Of a DNA stretch of 64,000 bases, positions 43,615-52,421 are shown one piece after another. The notes below the pieces were generated by a model. It made no database searches and was not told where the DNA came from. It saw nothing but the letters and a program-made list of their open reading frames with translations. How positions within the stretch are numbered: position 1 is the stretch's first letter; each line of letters opens with the position of its first letter. A program made the position numbers and the translations under genes. The stretch is from Leisingera thetidis (GTDB lineage Bacteria; Pseudomonadota; Alphaproteobacteria; Rhodobacterales; Rhodobacteraceae), in contig NZ_CP109787.1 of the NCBI RefSeq assembly GCF_025857195.1, positions 623,501-687,500 of the forward strand. The letters run 5' to 3'.

Positions 43615-44876
43615 CGGTTCTGCTGTTCTATATCGCGCTGTTCGCCGGTGCGTTCTTTCTGGTGCAGATCATCCGCAAGGGGATGCAGTCGCGGCAGGAC
43701 TTCACCAGCCTCAAGACTGTGACCTTCGGGGACGAAAGCGCTGTCACCCCGGACCGGGCGGCCTCGATCATCTCGGTTCTGGCGATCTTTGTGATCTGGG
43801 CGGCCTTCACCGGCTCCAAGCTGTTTCCCATTCATGTGCCCGGACCGTTCACCGGTGAAACCCAGTTCACCTACACCCTGGAGAACGCGGATGGAGCCAC
43901 CGATGAGGCGGAGATCACCGTCCGGGTGGCAGGGTTCGGCGAAGAAAGCCCCGACTTCGACGTGGAGCCGGGCGAAGGGTTCGCCAAAAACGATGCCCTG
44001 GCGGCGCAGGCCGGGCGATCCACGACGCTGATCTTTGACCGCAATGATGAGGTCAAGCGCAAGGAGGGCGCCCGTATTGTTGCGATCAATGGCGAGCCGA
44101 TCGGTCCCGGCTCGCCAGTGGACACCGGCGACGGCACGGTGGCGCTGACCGGCAAGGGGGCAATCAGCTTTACTCCGCATGGCGGGTTGCAGATGAACCC
44201 GATCTGGCTGCCGGCGCCGGAAACCGTGGTGGCGCGGTTTTTTGAGATTGCTTCCGAAGGCTATCAGAACTTCTCGCTGTGGCAGCATCTGGGCTGGTCG
44301 CTGGCGCGGGTGATCGCCGGGTTTGTGACCGGGGCGATTGTCGGCATTCCGCTGGGCTATGCGATGGGCCTTTCCGGCTGGTTCCGCGGCTGGTTCGACC
44401 CGATTGTGGAATTCATGCGCCCGGTGCCGCCGCTGGCACTGATCCCGCTGGTGATCATCTGGTTCGGCATCTGGGAGACCGGCAAGATCGTGCTCTTGTT
44501 CCTAGCGGCGCTGTGGATCATGACCATCGCGGCACGGGCCGGGGTTTCGGGGGTGAACATCTCGAAAATCCACGCGGCCTATTCGCTGGGGGCCTCCAAG
44601 TGGCAGATCATGCGCTATGTGATTGTGCCGAATTCGCTGCCGGAGATTTTCACCGGCGCGCGGGTTGCCATGGGGGTTTGCTGGGGCACGGTTGTGGCCG
44701 CTGAGCTGGTTGCCGCGCAAAAGGGCGCCGGCATGATGATCATCGCCGCGTCCAAGTTCCAGCTGACCGATATTGTGATCATGGGCATCGTGCTGATCGG
44801 CATCATCGGATATGGCATCGACATTCTGATGCGCAGGGCCGAGAGCTGGCTGGTGCCGTGGAAAGGCCGCAGCTGA
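43611..44876 (+). CDS. tauC: Taurine-type ABC permease with an inserted extracytoplasmic domain
   Basis: A 421-residue permease, about 140 residues longer than typical TauC. The transmembrane core is C-terminal (about 195-420, with EAA loop HAAYSLGASKWQIMRYVIVPNSLPE). Two extra helices lie at 1-20 and 50-68, and between about 78 and 193 there is a domain with TYTLENADGATDEAEITV and INGEPIGPGSPVDTGDGTV, strongly like a VCBS/cadherin-type beta-repeat. Its role, perhaps docking TauA or holding sulfonate near the membrane, is a guess. Confidence 0.85.
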   Translation: MTVLLFYIALFAGAFFLVQIIRKGMQSRQDFTSLKTVTFGDESAVTPDRAASIISVLAIFVIWAAFTGSKLFPIHVPGPFTGETQFTYTLENADGATDEAEITVRVAGFGEESPDFDVEPGEGFAKNDALAAQAGRSTTLIFDRNDEVKRKEGARIVAINGEPIGPGSPVDTGDGTVALTGKGAISFTPHGGLQMNPIWLPAPETVVARFFEIASEGYQNFSLWQHLGWSLARVIAGFVTGAIVGIPLGYAMGLSGWFRGWFDPIVEFMRPVPPLALIPLVIIWFGIWETGKIVLLFLAALWIMTIAARAGVSGVNISKIHAAYSLGASKWQIMRYVIVPNSLPEIFTGARVAMGVCWGTVVAAELVAAQKGAGMMIIAASKFQLTDIVIMGIVLIGIIGYGIDILMRRAESWLVPWKGRS

Positions 44877-44902
44877 TCTGAGGCTGAGATGTGTAAAGAA
44901 AA

Positions 44903-44924
44903 CGCCCGGGGATGTCCCCGGGCG
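44903..44924. terminator. Bidirectional terminator after tauC
   Basis: A perfect 10-bp stem CGCCCGGGGA/TCCCCGGGCG with a TG loop, between convergent tauC and the FAD-GcvT gene. Confidence 0.8.
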
Positions 44925-45025
44925 CTCTGCGTTTCAGGTATCTGGCAATTGAAGGAAGTCACTGAGGGCAGTGCCCTCCCGTGGGGAGGAGCGGGCGCTG
45001 CCCGGCCTGTCGGCCGGGCGAAGAG

Positions 45026-47461
45026 TTATCCTCGGATGCGGTCAAATCCCGGATCATAGGGCGAGGGCGCAATGACCGTGGCCGCCACCAGCTCGCCGCA
45101 AAGATCCAGCTGCATGCTGCAGCCTTCCGCCGCCAGCTCCGGCTCGACAAAGGCATAGGCCAGGTTCATCCCCACCCGGTGGCCCCAGTCGCCGGAGGTC
45201 ACGGTGCCGACGACTTTGCCCCCTTGCATCAGCGAGGCGCCGCCGTGGGCCGGGGCATGTGCGGCGTCTACCTGCAGTGTGACCAGCTTTTTGCGCGGGC
45301 CTTCGGAGTGCCGTTTCAACAGGGCCTCCTTGCCGATGAACTCGCCTTTCTCCAGCTTCACGAAACGGTCCAGCCCGGTCTCAAACGGGTCGAATTCGGT
45401 GATCAGGTCGGCCTTCCAGTGCAAAAAGCCTTTCTCCATCCGCATCGACTCGACGGCGCGGGCGCCAAAGAGTTTGAGGCCATGCACCTCGCCTGCCTTG
45501 CGCAACGCCAGATAGGCGGCATAGAGCGAGGCATTGGGAACGTGGATTTCATAGGCCAGCTCGCCGGAGAAGCTGACACCCATGACCGTGGCCGGGGCAA
45601 AGCCGATGAAACACTCGCGCACCGACAGCCAGGGGAAGGCGGCTGCCGACCAGTCGCCCCGGGCGCAGGCTGAGAGCACGTCCCTTGCCCGGGGGCCGGC
45701 CAGGACCAGAATGGTCTGGTCGTTGGTGAGCGAACGGATCTGCACGTCCTCATCATCGCGGAGGTGGGTCTGCAGCCAGTCCATGTCGTGATATTCGCTG
45801 GCGGCGGCAGAGCCGTACCAGACCCGTTCCGGCCCGCGGTCGGAGGCGGGCAGGTTGGCCACCGTGGCCTCGCCCTTGACCATGCCGTGATGGTTCAGAA
45901 GGTATCCAAGCCCGACGCGGCCCGCGCGCTTGGTGACGGTGCCGCAGAACATCCGGTCAAGAAACGCGTGGCGGTCCGTGCCGGTGATTTCGAACCGGTT
46001 GAAGCCGTTCACCTCTGCCAGGCCTGCGTTCACCTGCAGGTTCTTCACTTCTGCCGCGACCACATCGAACGCCTCGTCGAAGTTGAAGGTGAGAGAGGGA
46101 TGAAAGTCCGCCGACGGCTTGATGTAGTCGACCCGCTCCCAGCCGTTCACCACGGTGAACTCGGCGCCTTCTGCTGCCAGCACCGGCGTCAGCGGCGTGG
46201 TCTTGGCCGGGCGGCCTGCCGGGCGGTGCTCATGCGGGAAGTGGAAGCGGAATTCGTTCTGGTAGTCCTCAATCGCCTTCAGCGCGGTCAGCTCGACATT
46301 GGTGTGGGTGGTGAAACGGCGCGGGTCGATGCACCAGGTGTCATACTGCGCTTCCCCGTGCACGATCTGCTGCGCCAGCAGCCAGCCGTGGCCGCCGCCC
46401 TCGCCGAGGCCCGCGCGCAGGCCGATGATGCAGAAGGCGTTGCGCCCGCCCGGGATCGGGCCGACCAGCGGCGCGCCGTCAATAGTATAGGTGATCGGGC
46501 CGTTGACGATCGAGCGGATGCCGGTCTCCTGCAGCGCAGGCATCCGTTCGAAGGCGCCTTCGAGCACATCCATCACCCGTTCCAGATCGTCCGGGCAGAG
46601 GGCGTTCACGAAATTCGGGTCGATGCCGTCCATGCCCCAGGTCTTGCAGTCCTGCTCGTAGAACCCGACCAGCAGGCCGCCTTTTTCCTGACGGCTGTAA
46701 TAGTCTGAGATCGGGCAGCGCAGCAGCGGCATCCGGTGGCCAGCTTCCTTGATCGCCGGGATGTCCTCGGTCAGGAAATACTGGTGCTCCATCGAGGCGA
46801 CGGGGTGGTGCACGCCCATCATCGCGCCGACCTCGTTCACCCGGTAGCCGCAGGCGTTCACCACGATATCGCAGTCGATGTCGCCATGCTCGGTGTGCAC
46901 AGTCCAGGTGTCGTCCTTGTGCTGGGTCAGCGCGGTCACCGGCGTGTTGCGGTAGACCTCGGCGCCGGCCTTGCGGGCGTGATAGGCCAGCGCCTGGCAC
47001 AGCTGGGCCGGGTCGATGTCGCCGTCCAGCGGGTCCCACAGCCCGCCCAGCAGGTTGGTAGTAGAGATCAGCGGGTGGCGGCGGGCGCATTCCTTGGCGT
47101 CGATGACCTCAAACTCCACCCCCATGCCGCGCGCCATCGAGGCAAAGTGGCGGTAGCCCTGCATTTGCGCTTCGGTATTGGCCAAGCGGATGCCGCCATC
47201 GGCATGGTGATAGTTGATCGGGTATTCCGGATTTTCGGCCAGCTCCTTGTAGAGGTTGATCGAATGGGTCTTGAGGCCGACCATGGTCTGGTTCATGCCG
47301 AAGTTGGTGACCTGCGCCGCCGAATGCCAGGTGGTGCCGCTGGTCAGTTCGTTGCGTTCGACCAGTACGACGTCCGACCAGCCCTCCTGGGTGAGATGGT
47401 ACAGGGTCGAGCAGCCGGCGATGCCGCCGCCGATGACCACAACTTTGGTACGCGATTTCAT
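45026..47461 (-). CDS. FAD-dependent oxidoreductase-GcvT fusion (dimethylglycine dehydrogenase-like)
   Basis: An 811-residue fusion. Residues 5-365 are an FAD oxidase (VVVIGGGIAGCSTLYHL, SGTTWHSA with His46, the likely covalent FAD attachment site). A middle cap domain follows, then a tetrahydrofolate-binding GcvT domain (about 430-700) and GcvT C-terminal barrel (about 710-800). This is the dimethylglycine/sarcosine dehydrogenase type, removing N-methyl groups to give methylene-THF. The substrate is not fixed by sequence. The start follows CCGGAGGG. Divergent from a non-pyrrolysine MttB-family gene, 189 bases away. Confidence 0.9.
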   Translation of the reverse strand: MKSRTKVVVIGGGIAGCSTLYHLTQEGWSDVVLVERNELTSGTTWHSAAQVTNFGMNQTMVGLKTHSINLYKELAENPEYPINYHHADGGIRLANTEAQMQGYRHFASMARGMGVEFEVIDAKECARRHPLISTTNLLGGLWDPLDGDIDPAQLCQALAYHARKAGAEVYRNTPVTALTQHKDDTWTVHTEHGDIDCDIVVNACGYRVNEVGAMMGVHHPVASMEHQYFLTEDIPAIKEAGHRMPLLRCPISDYYSRQEKGGLLVGFYEQDCKTWGMDGIDPNFVNALCPDDLERVMDVLEGAFERMPALQETGIRSIVNGPITYTIDGAPLVGPIPGGRNAFCIIGLRAGLGEGGGHGWLLAQQIVHGEAQYDTWCIDPRRFTTHTNVELTALKAIEDYQNEFRFHFPHEHRPAGRPAKTTPLTPVLAAEGAEFTVVNGWERVDYIKPSADFHPSLTFNFDEAFDVVAAEVKNLQVNAGLAEVNGFNRFEITGTDRHAFLDRMFCGTVTKRAGRVGLGYLLNHHGMVKGEATVANLPASDRGPERVWYGSAAASEYHDMDWLQTHLRDDEDVQIRSLTNDQTILVLAGPRARDVLSACARGDWSAAAFPWLSVRECFIGFAPATVMGVSFSGELAYEIHVPNASLYAAYLALRKAGEVHGLKLFGARAVESMRMEKGFLHWKADLITEFDPFETGLDRFVKLEKGEFIGKEALLKRHSEGPRKKLVTLQVDAAHAPAHGGASLMQGGKVVGTVTSGDWGHRVGMNLAYAFVEPELAAEGCSMQLDLCGELVAATVIAPSPYDPGFDRIRG

Positions 47462-47650
47462 GGAAAGACCCTCCGGATGGAATTTGCCTGACTAAGCGCC
47501 GCTCCGGGCAGGGCAGCAATGCGATCCTTGCTTTTCTCAAGAATTCGAAAATTTATTGCGAAGACGTTGGAGGCAGTCTTCGGTGATTGCCAGCCGGAGG
47601 CTGCAGCCAGAACAGTCAACTCCGAGGGATTGCCGCAGGAGGGCACGGAT

Positions 47651-49168
47651 ATGGCAGAGCAGCGGGTTAAGAGGGGCGGACGCAGGGAAAGACTGGCGCA
47701 GCGGGCGGCAAAGCCGGCCATTGATCCCTGTCCGCCAGGCCAGATCGGCGGTGCCTACAAGCCGCTGACCCAGGCCGAGCTGGAGCGGATATACACCACC
47801 GCGCTGGATCTGCTGGCCAAACTGGGGATGGGAGAGGTGCCGCCGCGGCTGCGTGCCGACTTGCTGGCCGCAGGGGCAACGGACAATGGTGCGGGACGCG
47901 TGCTGTTTCCCCCGGTCATGGTGGAACAGGCGATCGATCAGGCGGCCAAAACCTTTGTGCTGCACGGGCGGGATGAGCGCCGGTCGATCACGGTCGGCGG
48001 CAACGCGGTGCATTTCGGCACCGGCGGTGCAGCGGTGCAGACGCTGGATATGGAAAGCGGGCTGTACCGGCCATCGACCCTGGCTGACCTGCATGATTTC
48101 ACCCGGCTGCAGGACACGCTGGCCAATATCAGCTGGTTCACCCGCTGCTGCGTGGCAACCGATGTGCCGGACAATTTCGACCTCGACGTGAACACGGTTT
48201 ATGCGCTGCTGAAGAACACCACAAAACCGGTGGCGACATCGTTCACGCTGGCCGAACATGTCGCGCCGATTGTGGACATGCTGGATATCGCCGCGGGCGG
48301 GGCGGGGGCGTTTTCCAGACGCCCCTTCCTCAAGGCGCATATCAGCCCGGTTATCTCCCCCATGCGGTACGGAGAGGACGCGGTGGATGTCGTCTATGAG
48401 TGCATCCGGCACAATATTCCGATGTCCTGCATCACCGCAGCGCAGGCGGGCGCCACGGCACCGGCGACGCTGGCGGGCTTCCTGGCGCAATCGCTGGCGG
48501 AGACCCTGGCCAGCCTGGTGATGGTGCATGCGATCCAGCCAGGCTTTCCGATGGTGTTTTCCAACTGGCCGCTGGTCATTGATCTGCGCACCGGGGCGTT
48601 TTCCGGCGGCAGCGGCGAAACCGCGGTGCTGAATGCGGCCTCGGCGCAGCTGTCGAACTGGCTGGGACTGCCCTCCGGCGTGGCCTGCTCGATGACGGAT
48701 GCCAAGGCGATTGACGCGCAATACGGCATGGAAAAGGGGCTGACCTCGCTGGCGGCGGCGCTGGCGGGCGGCAACCTGATCTATGAAAGCTCCGGCATGA
48801 CGGCGTCGCTGCTGGGGGCAAGTTTCGAGGGGTTTGTGCTGGATGACGAGATGCATTCGCATACCTACCGCGCCCTGCGGGGGATCGAGGTGAGCGACGA
48901 GAACCTCGGCTTTGAGGCGATCTGCGACGCGGTTCTGGGCGAGGGGCATTTCCTGGGCGGCCAGCATACCTTTGCGGCGATGGAGCGGGATTATTTCTAC
49001 CCGGCGCTGGCGGACCGGGATGCGCCGCGCACCTGGGCCGAAAAGGGCGCGCCGGATGCCTGGGCAAAGGCGCGGGTGCGGGCAGGGGAAATCCTGCGCG
49101 GGCATCAGCCGGAGTATCTGAGCCAGGAGCAGGACAGGGAGATCCGGGCGCGGTTCAAGATCCTTTGA
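47651..49168 (+). CDS. Non-pyrrolysine MttB-family methyltransferase
   Basis: A 505-residue MttB-superfamily protein, with GGAAVQTLDMESGLYRPSTLADL, NWPLVIDLRTGAFSGGSGE, and TDAKAIDAQYGMEKG, ending EIRARFKIL. The frame has no in-frame amber codon where methylamine MttB has pyrrolysine, so it belongs with the glycine-betaine (MtgB)-like group. Those anaerobic enzymes pass a methyl group to a corrinoid protein; no such protein is visible here. ATG 47651 follows AGGAGGG. The N-terminal 25 residues are basic. Substrate unknown; betaine is the best guess from context. Confidence 0.85.
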   Translation: MAEQRVKRGGRRERLAQRAAKPAIDPCPPGQIGGAYKPLTQAELERIYTTALDLLAKLGMGEVPPRLRADLLAAGATDNGAGRVLFPPVMVEQAIDQAAKTFVLHGRDERRSITVGGNAVHFGTGGAAVQTLDMESGLYRPSTLADLHDFTRLQDTLANISWFTRCCVATDVPDNFDLDVNTVYALLKNTTKPVATSFTLAEHVAPIVDMLDIAAGGAGAFSRRPFLKAHISPVISPMRYGEDAVDVVYECIRHNIPMSCITAAQAGATAPATLAGFLAQSLAETLASLVMVHAIQPGFPMVFSNWPLVIDLRTGAFSGGSGETAVLNAASAQLSNWLGLPSGVACSMTDAKAIDAQYGMEKGLTSLAAALAGGNLIYESSGMTASLLGASFEGFVLDDEMHSHTYRALRGIEVSDENLGFEAICDAVLGEGHFLGGQHTFAAMERDYFYPALADRDAPRTWAEKGAPDAWAKARVRAGEILRGHQPEYLSQEQDREIRARFKIL

Positions 49169-49195
49169 CCAAGCCGACCGGCGCGTGGCCGGGCA

Positions 49196-50170
49196 TCAGG
49201 ACAGCAGGGTAAACCGTTTCTCCAGCCAGGGGGCGGTTTCCTGGAACGGTTTGATCGCGTGCTGCGTGATCAGCATGCGCATCCGGGCGTCCACCAGATC
49301 CAGGATCGATCGCGAGCAATCCGGGGTGGAGATGATCGCCAGGGTGCGGGAAAAGCTCTTGCCCGGAAAGGCGACCATTTTCAGCTTGGGCTGGAACCGC
49401 TTGGCCCGGGAAAACAGCAGCGGCGTGGTGATGGTCCAGCCGGCGCCCGCCGCGACCATGGCCATCAGCGTCTGATTGCTGCCGCATTCGAACCGGTGCG
49501 GCAGCGCCAGTCCCATGCGGCGGAGCTGCGATTCGATCTGCCGGGCGATGATCAGGCTGCCGGAAAACCGCAGGAACGGCAGCTTGCTGCGGCCTTCGAT
49601 CACCTCCTGCAGCAGATGTTCGCCTGCCCGGGGCAGAACCACGACAAACGGATCGCGCAGCAACGGTTTGTCCTGCAGGTCGCGCAGGCGCTCGGCCGGG
49701 GTGGTGGTGATGCCCAGATCCAGCTGCCGGTCGCGCAGCATCGCCAGAATCGCGTGGCTGGAATCGGTGTGATACATGAAATCGCAGCGCGGCATGCTGG
49801 TGGAGAGAAACACTGCCAGCTCCGGAGTGATGTCGCTGTCGAAATCTTCGACGGTCCCCAGCCGCAGATAGCTGGCCTCGGCGATATTGCCGGCCGAGGC
49901 TTCGGCTTTGGCCTTGCGGATCGCGTGCAGAGCGTCGTCGATATTGCGCAGGAACACCTGGCCCTTGGGTGTCAGAACCATCGGTCGGCGGCTGTGGTTG
50001 AACAGTTCGACGCTCAGATGCTCTTCGAGATTGCGCAAGTGATGCGAGATGGTGCTGACCGACAGGCCGGTCTCCTCGGAGACGTCCTGCAGCGACCCTT
50101 TGCGGGCGGTGATCTGAAACAGTTCCAGCCCCTTGAGGCTCAGATCTTTGCGGGCGGAGTGGCTCGGCAT
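49196..50170 (-). CDS. LysR-family regulator, divergent from proXWV
   Basis: A 324-residue LysR regulator; helix-turn-helix at about 10-70 (LKGLELFQITARKGSLQDVSEETGLSVSTISHHLRNLE). It is a paralogue of the regulator at 40582, sharing segment order and the FPGKSFSRT motif near the end. It lies between the MttB-like gene (convergent) and proX (divergent), so it may control both. Confidence 0.9.
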   Translation of the reverse strand: MPSHSARKDLSLKGLELFQITARKGSLQDVSEETGLSVSTISHHLRNLEEHLSVELFNHSRRPMVLTPKGQVFLRNIDDALHAIRKAKAEASAGNIAEASYLRLGTVEDFDSDITPELAVFLSTSMPRCDFMYHTDSSHAILAMLRDRQLDLGITTTPAERLRDLQDKPLLRDPFVVVLPRAGEHLLQEVIEGRSKLPFLRFSGSLIIARQIESQLRRMGLALPHRFECGSNQTLMAMVAAGAGWTITTPLLFSRAKRFQPKLKMVAFPGKSFSRTLAIISTPDCSRSILDLVDARMRMLITQHAIKPFQETAPWLEKRFTLLS

Positions 50171-50348
50171 AGCGGATCTCTTTCACAGTCGAAGGGCGGC
50201 GTCATGAGGTTTCGCAAAAAATCAGAATAATGATAGCAAAAATTTGGAGCAGTGCGTTCTGTCTCTGGCGGTGCAGCGAAATATGGAAGCGTCAGACCCA
50301 CAACACTCTGCGGCCGTCAGATGCCGCCAGCTGTGCAGGGAGATCAGA

Positions 50349-51311
50349 ATGAAAAGACTGCTGTTATCATCGGTTTGTGCCTTGGGCTTTGCAGCCCCCG
50401 CCTGGGCGGAAGGCTGCGGCGGGGTGACGATCACCCAGATGGACTGGGCCTCGGCCAATGTGGTGACTTCGGTCTCCAAGTTCCTGATGGAGCAGGGCTA
50501 CGGCTGCAAGGTAACCACGGTGCCGTCGTCGACGCCGACCGCGCTGACCTCGGTGGCGGAGACCGGCACGCCGGACATTCTGACCGAGCTGTGGGTGAAC
50601 ACCGCACCCGCCTATGCGAACCTGGTGGCCGAAGGCAAGCTGGTGGAGCTGGCCGACGTGCTGTCCGATGGCGGCATCGAGGGCTGGTGGGTGCCGCAGT
50701 ATGTGGTCGATGCCAACCCTGAAGCAGCAACTTTGGACGGGATCCTGGCCAACCCGGCGCTGGTGGGCGGCCGGTTCGACAACTGTCCCGACGGCTGGGG
50801 CTGCCGCACCGTCAATGACAACATGAACAAAATCATCGGTCTGGAGGGCAAGGGGATCGAGGTGTTCAACCACGGCTCGGGTGAGACCCTGGCAACTGCG
50901 CTGGCCTCGGCCTATGCCGACGAAAAGCCCTGGTTCGGCTTTTACTGGGCGCCGACGGCCATCCTGGGGAAATACCCGATGGTGCTGGTGGATGTGGGCG
51001 GGCACGACCCGGAAACCCACACCTGCAACGGCGCCAAGGATTGCGCAAACCCCGGCGTATCCGCCTATCCCAGCGCTGCGGTGAAAACCGCCGCAACCGC
51101 CAGCTTCCAGCAGCGCGAGCCGGAGATTGCCGAGCTGATGTCCAAGGTGTCCTTCACCAATGCGCAGATGAACGGCATCCTGGCCTGGATGGAGGACAAC
51201 AACGCCTCCGCCGAGGAGGGTGCGGTCTATTTCCTGACCACGCATCAGGACGTCTGGCCGGAGTGGCTGAGCGATGGCGCGCGGGAAAACGTCTCGGCTC
51301 TGCTGAAATGA
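50349..51311 (+). CDS. proX: Betaine/choline-type ABC binding protein (ProX/OpuAC)
   Basis: A 320-residue binding protein with signal peptide 1-20. Its OpuAC features are VTITQMDWASANVVTSVSKFLMEQGYGC, ILTELWVNTAPAY and GFYWAPTAIL; tryptophans in such motifs cage quaternary ammonium groups. ATG 50349 follows AGGGAG. First gene of proXWV. Confidence 0.85.
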   Translation: MKRLLLSSVCALGFAAPAWAEGCGGVTITQMDWASANVVTSVSKFLMEQGYGCKVTTVPSSTPTALTSVAETGTPDILTELWVNTAPAYANLVAEGKLVELADVLSDGGIEGWWVPQYVVDANPEAATLDGILANPALVGGRFDNCPDGWGCRTVNDNMNKIIGLEGKGIEVFNHGSGETLATALASAYADEKPWFGFYWAPTAILGKYPMVLVDVGGHDPETHTCNGAKDCANPGVSAYPSAAVKTAATASFQQREPEIAELMSKVSFTNAQMNGILAWMEDNNASAEEGAVYFLTTHQDVWPEWLSDGARENVSALLK

Positions 51312-51326
51312 CCTGAACCCTGGACA

Positions 51327-51348
51327 GCCCTGCCTTTCCGGGCGGGGC
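51327..51348 (+). terminator. Hairpin between proX and proW
   Basis: Stem GCCCTGCC/GGCGGGGC with one G-U pair and a six-base loop, 16 bases after proX. Again after the binding-protein gene, without a T-run. Confidence 0.5.
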
Positions 51349-51380
51349 CGTTCGCAGAAGATCCAACGGGCACGGCAGCA

Positions 51381-52412
51381 ATGGCATTTTATGACACCGC
51401 AATAGACCGGCTGGGGCTGCGCGACTGGTGCGAGACCGGGGCAGCAGACACGCCGATGAGCATGGCGCAGCTGCTGGCCAAAACCCAGGGCGGCAACGGC
51501 GAAAGCGGCGCGGCGCTGCCATTCCCGTCACTGGACACCTTGCATGAGGCTTGCGCGGCCATCCCGCAGACCCGCGACATGACGGCGGGCGTCGAGGCGG
51601 GTTTCCTGGCGGTCAAGGACGGGCTGAAACTCGTGCTGGACCCGCTGACGCAGCCCTTGTCCTGGATGCTGGAAGCCGCGCTTTATCTCTTTACCACGGT
51701 GCCCTGGTGGGTGCTGATTCCGGTGCTGATCTATGCGGCCTGGGCCGCCACCCGCCACCGCGCGGTGACGGCTTTTGTGGCCTTGGTGTTCCTGTTCTTC
51801 GGGGTGATCGATCATCTGGATGTCGCGCTGCAGACGTTGTCGATCATCTTTGTCTGTACTGGGCTGTGCGTGCTGCTCGGGGTGCCCATCGGCATTCTGA
51901 TGTCCCGGTCCGATGGCACCCAAAGGGTGATGCTGCCGGTGCTCGACATGCTGCAGACGCTGCCGAGCTTTGTCTATCTGATCCCGCTGATCTTCCTGTT
52001 TTCGGTGACCGAGCCGAAACTCTACGGCATTGCCATCATCCTGTATGCCATCGTGCCGGTGATCCGGCTGACCGATCTGGGCATCCGCCTGGTGGACCGC
52101 GACGTGATCGAGGCCACCGATGCGTTTGGCATGCCGGAACGGCAGAAACTGTTCGGCGTGCAGCTGCCGCTGGCGCTGCCCAATATCATGGCCGGTGTGA
52201 ACCAGACCATCATGATGAGCCTGGCGATGGTGGTGATTGCCTCGCTGGTCTCGGCGCCGGGGCTGGGGGTGCTTGTCCTGCGCGGCATCCGCAATCTGGA
52301 ACTGGGCGTCGGCCTTGTCGCGGGGTTCGGCATCGTGCTGCTGGCAGTGGTGCTGGACCGCTGCTCCAAGGCGGCGCTGCAGCGCATCGATCCTGCACAT
52401 AAATCCCAATAG
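51381..52412 (+). CDS. proW: Betaine ABC transporter permease (ProW-like)
   Basis: A 343-residue permease with a hydrophilic N-terminal 100 residues, then at least six helices including TTVPWWVLIPVLIYAAW, LDMLQTLPSFVYLIPLIFLF and EAA loop IEATDAFGMPERQKLFGVQLPLALP. ProU/OpuA family. No strong ribosome site. Confidence 0.9.
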   Translation: MAFYDTAIDRLGLRDWCETGAADTPMSMAQLLAKTQGGNGESGAALPFPSLDTLHEACAAIPQTRDMTAGVEAGFLAVKDGLKLVLDPLTQPLSWMLEAALYLFTTVPWWVLIPVLIYAAWAATRHRAVTAFVALVFLFFGVIDHLDVALQTLSIIFVCTGLCVLLGVPIGILMSRSDGTQRVMLPVLDMLQTLPSFVYLIPLIFLFSVTEPKLYGIAIILYAIVPVIRLTDLGIRLVDRDVIEATDAFGMPERQKLFGVQLPLALPNIMAGVNQTIMMSLAMVVIASLVSAPGLGVLVLRGIRNLELGVGLVAGFGIVLLAVVLDRCSKAALQRIDPAHKSQ

Positions 52413-52421
52413 GAGCGGCCG

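Noticed and set aside
47651..49168. Pyrrolysine-containing trimethylamine methyltransferase
   Set aside because: The frame is open with no in-frame amber codon, so it is a non-pyrrolysine homologue.
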